A stretch of 64,000 nucleotides of DNA from CAYYKD01 sp964471825. GTDB taxonomy: Bacteria > Spirochaetota > GWE2-31-10 > CAYYKD01. The stretch lies in contig CAYYKD010000011.1 of the NCBI GenBank assembly GCA_964471825.1, forward strand, positions 30,623-94,622, given 5' to 3'. The notes under the pieces were generated by a model. It had not been told where the DNA came from. It made no database searches and was given only the letters and a program-made list of their open reading frames with translations. A program made the position numbers and the translations under genes. Positions 1 to 8,884 of this stretch are shown here, piece after piece. Position 1 is the first letter of the stretch, and the number at the start of each line of letters is the position of its first letter.

Positions 1-93
1 CAAGGACAAGAAATTATTGTAAATACATTCTATGGGGCTGACTTTGGCTTAGCAAATAATTTTGAAGTCTATTCTGAAGTATTTATTAAATAA
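1..93 (+). CDS. C-terminal end of an unidentified protein (partial)
   Basis: An open frame enters from the left edge and ends at TAA (91-93), giving 30 residues ending in VYSEVFIK. The stretch alternates polar and hydrophobic residues, as a beta strand would, but is too short to assign to a family. About 140 bases and a promoter separate it from the next gene, so it is probably the end of a separate transcription unit. Confidence 0.4.
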   Translation, partial: QGQEIIVNTFYGADFGLANNFEVYSEVFIK

Positions 94-173
94 AAGTTTG
101 CAAGAACTTCAATAACTTAAAAGAACTTAATGGATCATTTGCTATAAAATCTACATATTTTATAAATATAGTA

Positions 174-201
174 TTGACTTGTTCTATTAAAATGTTATTT
201 T
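174..201 (+). promoter_or_regulatory. sigma-70-type promoter of the family-2 glycosyltransferase gene
   Basis: TTGACT (174-179) and TATTTT (196-201) are separated by 16 bases. The predicted start near 208 leaves a leader of about 26 bases carrying the ribosome binding site. Matched by eye only. Confidence 0.5.
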
Positions 202-233
202 GAACATAAGTTTTTAATAAGGTGGTTCGGTAT

Positions 234-1703
234 ATGAAGAATTTTCATCAAAATAAATCTACTTATATTATATTTTTAATAGTGGTATCAGCAATATATT
301 TATCGTATTTATTAATAACACCAATGATTTCATTGATGAGATATAAGAATATTCCAAAGCAATATGAGATTACAGCTTTTAATCAGAAGGTGGTTTCAAA
401 GTTAAACAAAAGTAATAAACAGTTTGTGAGAACTATCTATAAAAAGAATATTGAAAAGAAAAGATATGTATTAAAAGATTCTATTACACCTAATGAAAAA
501 TCCAGATTAAGAAAAATTTTTAAAGATATCCATTTTAATGGTAAAATAGAAATAGGGATTTATTTTATAGCCTTAATGGGGTTATATCTTTTGAGATATA
601 TTATAGCATTATTTTATAGGGATAAAAAAATTGATAATAATTTTAATCCAACAGTATCTATTTTTATCCCTGTAAAAAACGAAGAGAATTGGATTTATGA
701 AACTATTAAATTATCATATAATACTGGATACCCGCTTGATAAACTTGAAGTTATCGTTGTTGATGACGGATCGACTGATAATACTATTAATGAAATCAGG
801 CGAGCTGAGAAGGATTTCCCTGGTTTGGTAGTTGAGATTTTTGAAAAGAATCAAGGAAAAAGATCTGCTGTTACAAGATGTGTTCAGATTGCAACCGGTG
901 AAGTTTATATAATGCTTGATTCAGATACATTCTTAGAAAAAGACTCAGTAGCTTATATAGTTCAACAATTTAAAGATAATCGTGTTGCCGCAGTCTCAGG
1001 GCGAACAGATGTTTATAATTTAAAACAAACTCTTATTACAAGAGTTCAAGGTTTTAAATATTATGTAGCATATAGGTTGTTTAAGAGTTTTGAGTCACAA
1101 TTTGGTGCTGTTACTTGTTGTCCGGGCTGTTTCTCTGCATACAGGGCAGATAAAATAAAAGAGATTATAGATGAGTGGAATGATAAAAAATTTTTTGGAT
1201 ATAGATGTGTTGCCGGTGAAGATAGAGCTTTAACAACCCTCTTATTAAAGAATAACAGAATTTGTTATTCTGATAATGCTCGTGCAAAAACAATAGTTCC
1301 TGATAATTTAAAATCATTTGCTATACAACAGAAGAGATGGATGAGATCATGGTTTAGGGAATCTCTATTTGTTGGTGCATTTATGTGGAAAAAAAATCCA
1401 GTTCCTGCATTATCTTTTTATGTAATGCTTGTTATATCATTTTTTGCACCATTGACTCTCGTAAGAGAGTTTGTTGTAGTTCCTGCTATGTTGAATATCA
1501 TTCCATCATATTATTATGTGGGATTGGCAATTATTATTATAAGTCAATCTATGTTTTGTATATTAACAAATAAATATAAGTTCTCAGTTTATGGTATATT
1601 CTTTACATTATTTTATTTTGCATTCTTAATATGGTTAATACCTGTTGCTGTTTATACTGTGACAAGCGGTAATTGGGGTTCTCGTGGAGCTGTATTTAAA
1701 TAA
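234..1703 (+). CDS. processive family-2 glycosyltransferase, hyaluronan/chitin-synthase-like
   Basis: Membrane glycosyltransferase of 489 residues. The motifs follow the processive GT2 order: DDGSTD near residue 177, LDSD near 228, GEDR near 329 and QQKRW near 366. The segments CCPGCFSAYR and QQKRWMRSWFRES look most like the HasA/NodC branch (hyaluronan or chitin-oligomer synthases) rather than BcsA, and no PilZ domain follows. There is one N-terminal membrane helix, a basic loop of about 70 residues, a second helix near 106-128, the catalytic domain, and about four C-terminal helices that would form the export channel. An in-frame GTG lies at 222, but AAGGTGG (218-224) sits nine bases before ATG 234, which is preferred. 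The sugar and product are unknown. The gene converges on the hotdog gene, overlapping it by 8 bases. Confidence 0.85.
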   Translation: MKNFHQNKSTYIIFLIVVSAIYLSYLLITPMISLMRYKNIPKQYEITAFNQKVVSKLNKSNKQFVRTIYKKNIEKKRYVLKDSITPNEKSRLRKIFKDIHFNGKIEIGIYFIALMGLYLLRYIIALFYRDKKIDNNFNPTVSIFIPVKNEENWIYETIKLSYNTGYPLDKLEVIVVDDGSTDNTINEIRRAEKDFPGLVVEIFEKNQGKRSAVTRCVQIATGEVYIMLDSDTFLEKDSVAYIVQQFKDNRVAAVSGRTDVYNLKQTLITRVQGFKYYVAYRLFKSFESQFGAVTCCPGCFSAYRADKIKEIIDEWNDKKFFGYRCVAGEDRALTTLLLKNNRICYSDNARAKTIVPDNLKSFAIQQKRWMRSWFRESLFVGAFMWKKNPVPALSFYVMLVISFFAPLTLVREFVVVPAMLNIIPSYYYVGLAIIIISQSMFCILTNKYKFSVYGIFFTLFYFAFLIWLIPVAVYTVTSGNWGSRGAVFK

Positions 1704-2226
1704 TATAAAACTCCCCGATCACCGTAACACAAATTTCATCATCCCTTGTTATCTGGCCTAGCCCTGTAAAAGTAAGATTATTGTTTTCTATTAATTTTGT
1801 AGATATTTGCAAAAGATCTCCGGGGAAAACTCCCTTCTGAAGTACGCATTCATACATTCTGGTAGCTCTTAAATTTACCGGATTAGAGTTCGTTATCAGA
1901 TGAGTATTGTTAGACATGAAATAATAAAGACAACAAAACAATTCTGAGATAATTTCTAACTGTAAAACTCCCGGATAGACCGGATTACCGGGAAAATGCC
2001 CTAAAAATACAGGATCATTCGGGTCTATTAATCTGTTTCCACAGATAGTTTCATTTATAATGTCAATATGAGTTATTTTATCAAGATATATAAATGGCGG
2101 ACGATTAGGTATTAGTTTGAAGATATCTTCTAATCCATAGTTAACAGGTTCCGCTGTTTTACTGGTTTTATCAAATATTGGTTTCTTCTTATATTTTTTA
2201 AAAATTGAGCTATAATCCATTAACAT
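1696..2226 (-). CDS. FabZ/FabA-like hotdog-fold 3-hydroxyacyl-ACP dehydratase homologue
   Basis: A 176-residue protein with a single hotdog domain. The segment GHFPGNPVYPGVLQLEIISE matches the FabZ signature, keeping the catalytic His and the Glu of the central helix; PNRPPFIYLDKI corresponds to the usual N-terminal motif. About 35 extra N-terminal residues, rich in lysine and aromatics, precede the domain, so it is longer than a typical FabZ. It may dehydrate an acyl-ACP or acyl-CoA, but the setting (glycerophosphodiesterase and GPH transporter upstream, no other fatty-acid genes) suggests a specialised lipid role rather than housekeeping fabZ. Its ATG overlaps the stop of the transporter gene by 7 bases, implying translational coupling. 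Confidence 0.7.
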   Translation of the reverse strand: MLMDYSSIFKKYKKKPIFDKTSKTAEPVNYGLEDIFKLIPNRPPFIYLDKITHIDIINETICGNRLIDPNDPVFLGHFPGNPVYPGVLQLEIISELFCCLYYFMSNNTHLITNSNPVNLRATRMYECVLQKGVFPGDLLQISTKLIENNNLTFTGLGQITRDDEICVTVIGEFYII

Positions 2227-3537
2227 GTTTCCTCTCTATAAAAGTAATAAAAAACCGCTGATATTATGAAACATAATGCAGATATTATAGAAGTTAGATA
2301 TATTCCACTTGTACTAACTGCTTCAGGCTTTTTTATCAGAGATTCTACAAAACCAACACCTGAACCGGATACCAGAACTACAGGGATTATAGCTATAGAA
2401 AGCAAAAACGCCATTTTTAGAAAAAACCCTTGAACGCCAAAAAATAGACCTTCTATTTGTTTTCCTGTTTTTTGCGATGAAACAGCTGCAATTTCACTTA
2501 ACATCGCTGGCGGAAATATAAATGCTGCTCCTGCGACAGGGATACCGATCAGAGCAAAAATAATAAATCCAAAATCTACTGGAATTGATTTACCTAAGAA
2601 AAATAACATTACAGATGTTACGGCTAGCATTAAAAGTGAAACAATCATTGGTATTTTGTAGCCGAATTTTTTAGATATTAGATTGACCGGATAAAAACAA
2701 ATAGCTGAGGTTCCAAAAAGAACAGCACTTGCAAGGGTGATGGATTTTTCATCTTTGCCCATAATGTCAATCACAAAGTAATTCATACATGCTCTTAATA
2801 TATTAAAACCGAGGAAAAAAAATAAAAATCCAATTAGATATATGACAAATGATTGATTTTTAAACAGGAGTTTCATTGATGAGAATATACTCTCTGATGA
2901 TATCTTCCCACCGGAATATTTATTTTCATTTATCCCAATTACAGTTATAAACATTCCAATGAGTGCAAAAACTGAAAGATATATCACCATTAGTCTTATG
3001 CCATTTGTATTATCACCTTTTCCGAGTATTTTAAGCATAATTCCCGGTAATATCATCGCTATAGCTGTGTATAATAGTCTGAATACTGATTGCCATGTTG
3101 ATAAATTGAGTCTATCTGTCTTTGATGATGAAATTTCGGGAATTAGAGCATTATATGGTGCACCGACGATAGTATAAAAGATATAGAAAAATTGAAAGCT
3201 GTGAACCGTTAATAGGTGGATAAAAGAAACCTATAGTAGCTAATACTAATGGGATAGAACCGATAGCAATAAATGGAATCCGTCTACCAAATTTTGAATT
3301 AAATTTATCTGATAGATATCCGATTAACGGATCTGTTATTGTGTCTATTAGTCTAGAAAATACTAATGCGATAGACAAAAGAAGAGGAGATAGTAAAATC
3401 GGCATATTAAATTTTGCCGGCGGCATATAGAATGTAAGTACCCACTGAGCAAATATTTGATCAATAATTGCATAACTAACCCCGACACCATAGATAATCT
3501 GAATAAAAAGCGGAAGATTCTTGTTGTTTGATTTCAT
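2220..3537 (-). pseudogene. GPH-family (MelB-like, MFS_2) transporter split by a frameshift
   Basis: Two reading frames together make one transporter of the glycoside-pentoside-hexuronide:cation symporter family. The upstream part (3151-3537) carries the first helices and the cytoplasmic loop GYLSDKFNSKFGRRIPF. The downstream part, open well before its first Met at 3056, begins with TIVGAPYNALIPE, the expected continuation. The frames switch at about 3172-3182, near a TTTTAT stretch, by a single base. No slippery site with a downstream structure is obvious, so this is either a sequencing error or a recent inactivating indel. The rest of the protein shows no decay. GDPD lies two bases upstream and the hotdog gene overlaps downstream. 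The substrate is unknown; related spirochaetal transporters are often annotated as sugar symporters. Confidence 0.75.
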
Positions 3538-3538
3538 G

Positions 3539-4261
3539 TTAGCTCCGTTTTAATAAAATTTTTAATTTTTCAATCTCATTTGTTATAATAAACTCAGATT
3601 TATTTAGTACAGCTTTTAATTCTTCTTCATTATTGACTGTCCATGTCATTATTTTTATATTCATGATAAAGAGAAAGAATTCAAATAACATTTTTTTTAT
3701 TACTGAATATTCAGTGAAATATTTTACCGGTAGGTTTAAATAGTTAGGTTTTAATTTTAATGTATTTTTTATAATTGTTAGAATTTTATAATCAAAATAA
3801 GGATCACCAACAAGGTATCCTATTTTAATGTTGAATTCTTTAAATCCTAAAAGGAGAGCAGGGTTAAATGATGATACAATAATAAATCTGGTATCATAGT
3901 AAGTCTTTATTATATTAATAAGTGTTGGTATATCATCTTGAGTAATTGTTTGATGCTTTAGTTCAATGTTAATAAACTTATTTTCTGGTGCATTATTCAA
4001 TAATTCATCAAGAGAGCTGATTCTATCTCCGTCTCCAAAGTCAAACTCTTTTAACTGTTGAAGGGTCATTTCTTTTATAAATCCCTTTCCATTTGAGGTT
4101 CGGTCTATTGTTTCATCGTGAATTATCACGAATTTCCCATCCTGACTCTTTTGAATATCAAACTCAACCCCATCTGATAATTCAAAAGCCTTATTAATAG
4201 CTGAAATTGTATTCTCAGGATATAATGCTTTATAGCCTCTGTGACCAAGTAGCTTTATCAT
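3539..4261 (-). CDS. glycerophosphodiester phosphodiesterase (GDPD family)
   Basis: A 240-residue cytoplasmic GDPD TIM-barrel enzyme that hydrolyses glycerophosphodiesters to glycerol-3-phosphate and an alcohol. The N-terminal signature is complete: GHRGYKALYPENT, then GVEFDIQ (metal-binding Glu and Asp) and HDETIDRTSNGKG (second catalytic His). A later IELKH provides another expected acidic residue. There is no signal peptide, so it acts on internal or imported substrates. It is the first gene of a tight minus-strand cluster (two bases to the transporter, which overlaps the hotdog gene), suggesting uptake and breakdown of lipid head groups or sugar-phosphodiesters. The 195-base region upstream is shared with the divergent lipoprotein gene. 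Confidence 0.9.
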   Translation of the reverse strand: MIKLLGHRGYKALYPENTISAINKAFELSDGVEFDIQKSQDGKFVIIHDETIDRTSNGKGFIKEMTLQQLKEFDFGDGDRISSLDELLNNAPENKFINIELKHQTITQDDIPTLINIIKTYYDTRFIIVSSFNPALLLGFKEFNIKIGYLVGDPYFDYKILTIIKNTLKLKPNYLNLPVKYFTEYSVIKKMLFEFFLFIMNIKIMTWTVNNEEELKAVLNKSEFIITNEIEKLKILLKRS

Positions 4262-4456
4262 TTATTGCTCATAATAATCAATTTTTTTATCATTATACTT
4301 GTATTACAAGTTTAGTCAAATAATTTATTAATTTTATCGGAAGAATTAGTTATTTTTGTAAAAAACGCTAAAAGCATAAGTATTGCATAGAGTTAAAAAT
4401 TAATTATACTTGATAAAATCCTAAGAATTTGCAATTATTAAATAGTGAGGTGTCTT

Positions 4457-6235
4457 ATGTTTCGTTTATATTCAATTCAATCTCTTTTAAAAATATTTAC
4501 TTTTTTTTTGATACTTATTACTTTATTTAGTTGTTCAACAATCAATTTTGGTAAACCCGTAACATATTCAACTAATAAGGAATCAAAACAAATTGAAGAG
4601 GTTGATCTCTCATTTAATTATACTGTTATGGGAATCCCTGTTTCCGGAGAAAAAAGTGTAGTAGAATATTGTTATCGACAACAATCAACAGATAGAATAT
4701 TCTATGTTATTTCATATCCGGCTGTCGGAATACTTAGAACAGATAAACTTCATAATGAATTCAGTTTTAAAAAATTTAAATCAAGGTCTCTTGATGAATT
4801 ATTTGGTTATGTTGATATTAATTCTGATGATGCTTCTAAGAAGGATGGAAGAAACACATATAAAAGACCGTTTGTTAATTTTAAAGAATCTTCCAATAAT
4901 AAAAATATGATGTTTTTTTCTATTGAGCATACTCTATTTATGACAAATGATGGCGGTGACAATTGGAAGATGCAACAACTACCGTTTAATCCTGAGAGCC
5001 AGCCTATCTATGATATTGAGTTTATTTCAGATTCTGAGATAGTTATTATTACATCTAATCGAATATTTTACTCAATTAATGCCGGAAAAAACTGGAGTGA
5101 ACTAAGATTGAATAACGATAGTTTCTACGCCTATAAATATAGTATGATTAATGTTGCGAGTATTGATAATAACCTATTCTTTACGGTAAGACAGAATGAT
5201 GAAGCTGACAGCTTATTATCTAAGGAGTGTTTTAATTTTTTATATGTTGATAATACTACTACCGGCGATCTAAAAAGCGGAGTCTTTAAATATGATCTAA
5301 AAAAGAAAGAGTGGAAAAAGATAATAAATATACCTTTGATTCCTCATTTATCCGGTGAAATAGTTCGATGGTCACAAATTTATCCTATGGATCTGTATTT
5401 ATATAATTTTACAGAGAATTTTAAAAAAAATGCACTTTTTAAGGCCGGTATTCTCAATAATAGAACGAATAATTTAAATGAATATTTAGAATATCTAGAT
5501 AATACAACAGCTGAAAATTTTATGATCTTTTCTCCTATATGTAATAAGTCAGTAGTTTTTGATGAAAATTATGGTTCATACATTATTGAAAGCATTGAGG
5601 ATTACAATCAGATTGTGTTAATTAACAACAAAGTGGAATCATTGAGATATGTAAAAAAGGTCAATAATGTTTCTGAAAATGGAGATGATCAATTCTGCTT
5701 TAGATATAACATAAGATACATTTTTAACAAATGGACAGCCGGTTTAACAAATGGTGGATCAAGAGTCTACAATAATGACAACTCATTTATTCGTTTTACA
5801 ATCAGCGATGAGTTTAAAAGATTTTTTAATAGATATATATTAGATAAAATGATGAAAAATAGTGGGATTCACCCTTTTCTACAGAAAAAAAATGAGTATA
5901 ATTTAATAGAGCCTCATCTTGATCCAACTAATGGCCAAACTTATACAATTGAGATTTCTAAGGATGGTAAAGAGTGGAAACAAATTGTTGATACAAGTTA
6001 TATTCGAAATATTAGTGATCCACTTTCACAAAAAAGATCTGCAATTTTTTGGTATAGAAATATTGAGCAGAAAAAAAACTTCAAACTATCATTGTCATTT
6101 GGTTTTGACAATAGTAATAGTTATTTGGTATATCCGGATGATATAATAATAAATGATGAATTTTTATTCACAGTATTTAATTATTTCTCGATTCAAGGTT
6201 CATATAGAGATGTTTTTAAAATCAAGTTCAAATAG
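4457..6235 (+). CDS. lipoprotein with Asp-box (BNR) repeats
   Basis: About 592 residues. A hydrophobic signal segment ends in LITLFSCST, giving a lipobox with the lipidated Cys near residue 26. Three Asp-box-like motifs are visible: TNDGGDNWK, INAGKNWSE and SKDGKEWKQ, the turn motif of sialidase-like and photosystem-stability-factor-like beta-propellers. They mark a fold and do not show sialidase activity, since no catalytic Arg triad was recognised. The track-type start at 4445 is GTG; ATG 4457 is preferred because GAGGT (4447-4451) lies five bases ahead of it. It is monocistronic, followed by an inverted repeat. Likely anchored in the outer or inner membrane; function unknown. Confidence 0.7.
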   Translation: MFRLYSIQSLLKIFTFFLILITLFSCSTINFGKPVTYSTNKESKQIEEVDLSFNYTVMGIPVSGEKSVVEYCYRQQSTDRIFYVISYPAVGILRTDKLHNEFSFKKFKSRSLDELFGYVDINSDDASKKDGRNTYKRPFVNFKESSNNKNMMFFSIEHTLFMTNDGGDNWKMQQLPFNPESQPIYDIEFISDSEIVIITSNRIFYSINAGKNWSELRLNNDSFYAYKYSMINVASIDNNLFFTVRQNDEADSLLSKECFNFLYVDNTTTGDLKSGVFKYDLKKKEWKKIINIPLIPHLSGEIVRWSQIYPMDLYLYNFTENFKKNALFKAGILNNRTNNLNEYLEYLDNTTAENFMIFSPICNKSVVFDENYGSYIIESIEDYNQIVLINNKVESLRYVKKVNNVSENGDDQFCFRYNIRYIFNKWTAGLTNGGSRVYNNDNSFIRFTISDEFKRFFNRYILDKMMKNSGIHPFLQKKNEYNLIEPHLDPTNGQTYTIEISKDGKEWKQIVDTSYIRNISDPLSQKRSAIFWYRNIEQKKNFKLSLSFGFDNSNSYLVYPDDIIINDEFLFTVFNYFSIQGSYRDVFKIKFK

Positions 6236-6257
6236 TTTTATTGGATTTTTTAAATAC

Positions 6258-6300
6258 AGAGGCTCTTGAAATTTATTTTTGAATATTTGCAAGAGCCTCT
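6258..6300. repeat. 11-bp perfect inverted repeat, copy A of a dispersed element
   Basis: AGAGGCTCTTG (6258-6268) and CAAGAGCCTCT (6290-6300) form an 11-bp stem around 21 bases of A/T-rich sequence. There is no T tract after either arm, so it is a poor intrinsic terminator. A related sequence starts at 63948 near the right edge of the window: the same GAGGCTCTTG arm followed by an A/T core containing TTTTGAAT. This suggests a small repeated palindromic element. Confidence 0.6.
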
Positions 6301-6357
6301 AGAATTTAACTTGATTTTATTAGCTTATTTTTTTATTATGTTTTCTAAGGTGTTACT

Positions 6358-8884
6358 GTGAATCAAGAGTTTGATCAATTATTAAGTTTAATGGATATAT
6401 TATTACCGGTGTTCTCTATTGGCGTGATGCTTTCCGGTATATTTTTATTTATTTACCTTTATGTTAAAGAAAATGATATAAATCATTTAAGAGTTTTATT
6501 TTTGTCTGTTTCAAGTTTTATTTTCATATTTTGTACATCAATGATTATTTTTTTTGGTGCAATTAAACATAATTTTATTGTATCAGTACAATTTCATCGG
6601 ATTGAACAGCTCTCAACTCTATTTATGATTATAAGTTTTCTTTACTATATAAACAATATTATAGAACCATCAAAAATTATTAAAAAGATTACTCCATTTA
6701 TATATTCATTTTTAATTTTACTGACAGTATTAATAGTTGGATCAGCATTTATTATTCCAGATTCATTTATATCAATTACTAATAGACAGATCAATAAGGT
6801 TCTCTATGAAGGTGCTTTTGGCCGTGGTGCATCAGGTCCTGTATATTCGATTAGAGATGTAATAATGTCATTGTCAATTATATATGTTTCATTTCTATTA
6901 ATCTACGATATATTTAAAAGAAAATATTTCTTTGAACACCTGCTAAATCTTGTTGGTATAACTGCATTAATTTTTTTCTCACTTGTTGATATGTTATTTG
7001 TGCATATACAATTTCATATAGATTTTATTCCGGTTCAGTTTTCAAGGACAACACTGGGTGTTACGGTTTTTACAATCACTATGATGGCAACATCTTTAAG
7101 GAAATTTATTACAAATGCTCTCGATGTTAGAAATGCATATAAAATGTTAAATGAAACAAATCATAGATTTAATCAAATTTCAGAAAATATTAACGAAGTG
7201 TTTTGGCTTACAAATGCCGATTTCAGTAAAATATTATATATAAGTCATGCCTTTGAAAAACAGTGGGGATTATCCAGAGAAACTCTTTATGCTTTTCCTC
7301 AGGGGTGGATCAACTCTGTATATCATGAAGATGTCGATGAAGTCTATAGTATTATTAAGTCAGATGACCCATCTCTCAGATCTTTATTTGAATATAGAAT
7401 TAGAAAACTTGATGGAACAATAGTGTGGATAAGGGATCGATGGTTTCAGATTAAAGATAATGATGCTAAGATTACAGGATGGGCTAGAGTTACTGAGGAT
7501 ATAACTGAATATAAATCAACAGAGTCTGCTCTAAGTTATGTTTCATATCATGATAGTCTTACACAATTACCAAATCGTAAAGCATTCTATGAAAAATTTG
7601 AAGATGCTATTGCTCAGGCTGAAAGATCTGATAATGAAAAAACAAGAGTAGTCTTTTTTCTAGATCTTGATAAGTTCAAAGAGGTTAATGAAACACTAGG
7701 TTATGATATTGGCGATAAGCTTCTTCAGGATGTTTCCATAAGAATAAAGGAATGTCTAAGAAAGAGTGATTATTTCTTTAGGTTGGGTGGGGATGAGTTC
7801 GCAATTGTCTTAAATAAGCTTAATAAAGAGTCTGATGCAGTGTGGGTTGCAGAAAAAATTAATAGTGCAATATCTAAACCATTCATTATTGATAAGCATG
7901 AAATATTTATTGGTATTAGTATTGGTATTTGTATTTATCCTGATAACGGGAAAAGTATTGATGTCTTATTGAAGAATGTAGATACAGCACTTACTCAGGC
8001 AAAAAGAGAAAAATCAAAGTATATTTTTTATGATAAAGCAATGAATGAAAATATGATAAAACGCAAGAATATTGAAAATAAACTCAGAAAAGCAATTGAA
8101 AATCAGGAACTAAAACTGTTTTATCAGCCATTTATTGATAAAGATATGCAGATAATTGGTATGGAGGCATTGATCAGGTGGCAAAATAAAGAGTTGGGAA
8201 ATATTCCACCGATAGACTTCATATATATTGCCGAGGATAACGGTTTTATTATTGATATTGGTAATTGGGCTCTAGAGCAGGCATGTCGGGATATCAAAGA
8301 CTTTATAAAGGTTAGCAATGATAAATTAAAACTATCAAAAGAACTTGGTGTTTCAAGACAGGCTGTTTCTAAATATGTTAAAGGAGNNNNNNNNNNCTGC
8401 TTATCAATTTAAACAAAGTAATCTTATCGATCAGGTCTTGTATTATACAGAGGTATTTAAAGTACATCCATCTAATTTAGAGTTGGAGATAACAGAAAGT
8501 TGTGTTATGGATGACCCGGTCAAATCAATTGAGATAATGATGAATTTAAAAGAGAAAGGTTTTGATTTTTCGATAGATGATTTTGGAACAGGATATTCAT
8601 CACTTAGTTATATTGTTAAGTTTCCAATAGCAAAATTAAAGATTGATAGATCTTTTGTGCAGGATCTTTTTGAAGATGAAAAAAATCGCGAGATAGCACG
8701 AGTAATAATTAATATGGCTCATAATCTTAAATTTAAAGTTATTGCTGAAGGTGTTGAGACCAAAGAACAGATGAATTTTTTATTAGGCGAGAGTTGTGAT
8801 TTTTTGCAAGGTTATCTTTTTAGTAAGGCTGTTCCTAAAGATGAGATGATTGAATTATTAAAGGATAAGAAGATTATTCGTTAA
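6358..8884 (+). CDS. membrane GGDEF-EAL protein with PAS domain (interrupted by assembly gap)
   Basis: Bifunctional cyclic-di-GMP protein. Seven or eight membrane helices (about 10-245) resemble the 7TM sensor of histidine kinases, followed by a PAS domain (about 265-385). The GGDEF domain has GGDEF at 477 and an upstream RKSD five residues before it, matching the inhibitory I-site. The EAL domain has EALIRW, ELEITES, DDFGTGYSS, KIDRSF, AEGVE and QGYLF. Both activities therefore look possible. The Asn of the NLS motif falls in the gap at 8387-8396, just before which about 50 bases of foreign HTH-like sequence have replaced the expected residues. Across the gap the frame shifts, so the call spans both halves. 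The start is GTG 6358 with TAAGGTG just upstream. The end overlaps folC by 11 bases, tail to tail. Confidence 0.85.
8387..8396. other. assembly gap (10 N) inside the EAL domain
   Basis: Ten N bases. The left flank reads into LSKELGVSRQAVSKYVKG, which is not EAL sequence; the right flank resumes correctly with AYQFKQS. The true gap size is unknown, and the frame across it is wrong by one base. Confidence 0.95.

Noticed and set aside
3151..3200. Programmed frameshift in the GPH transporter
   Set aside because: No slippery heptamer, internal Shine-Dalgarno or pseudoknot is apparent, and this family is not known for recoding.
4490..6235. Sialidase based on Asp-box motifs
   Set aside because: Asp boxes occur in many beta-propellers; the catalytic Arg triad, Tyr and RIP motif were not found.
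6241..6310. Simple rho-independent terminator of the lipoprotein gene
   Set aside because: The stem is strong but there is no T tract on either strand, and a related copy exists at 63948; called a repeat instead.
8332..8386. A real DNA-binding domain inserted in the EAL protein
   Set aside because: It replaces conserved EAL residues, ends at a gap, and breaks the frame. A join error explains this better.
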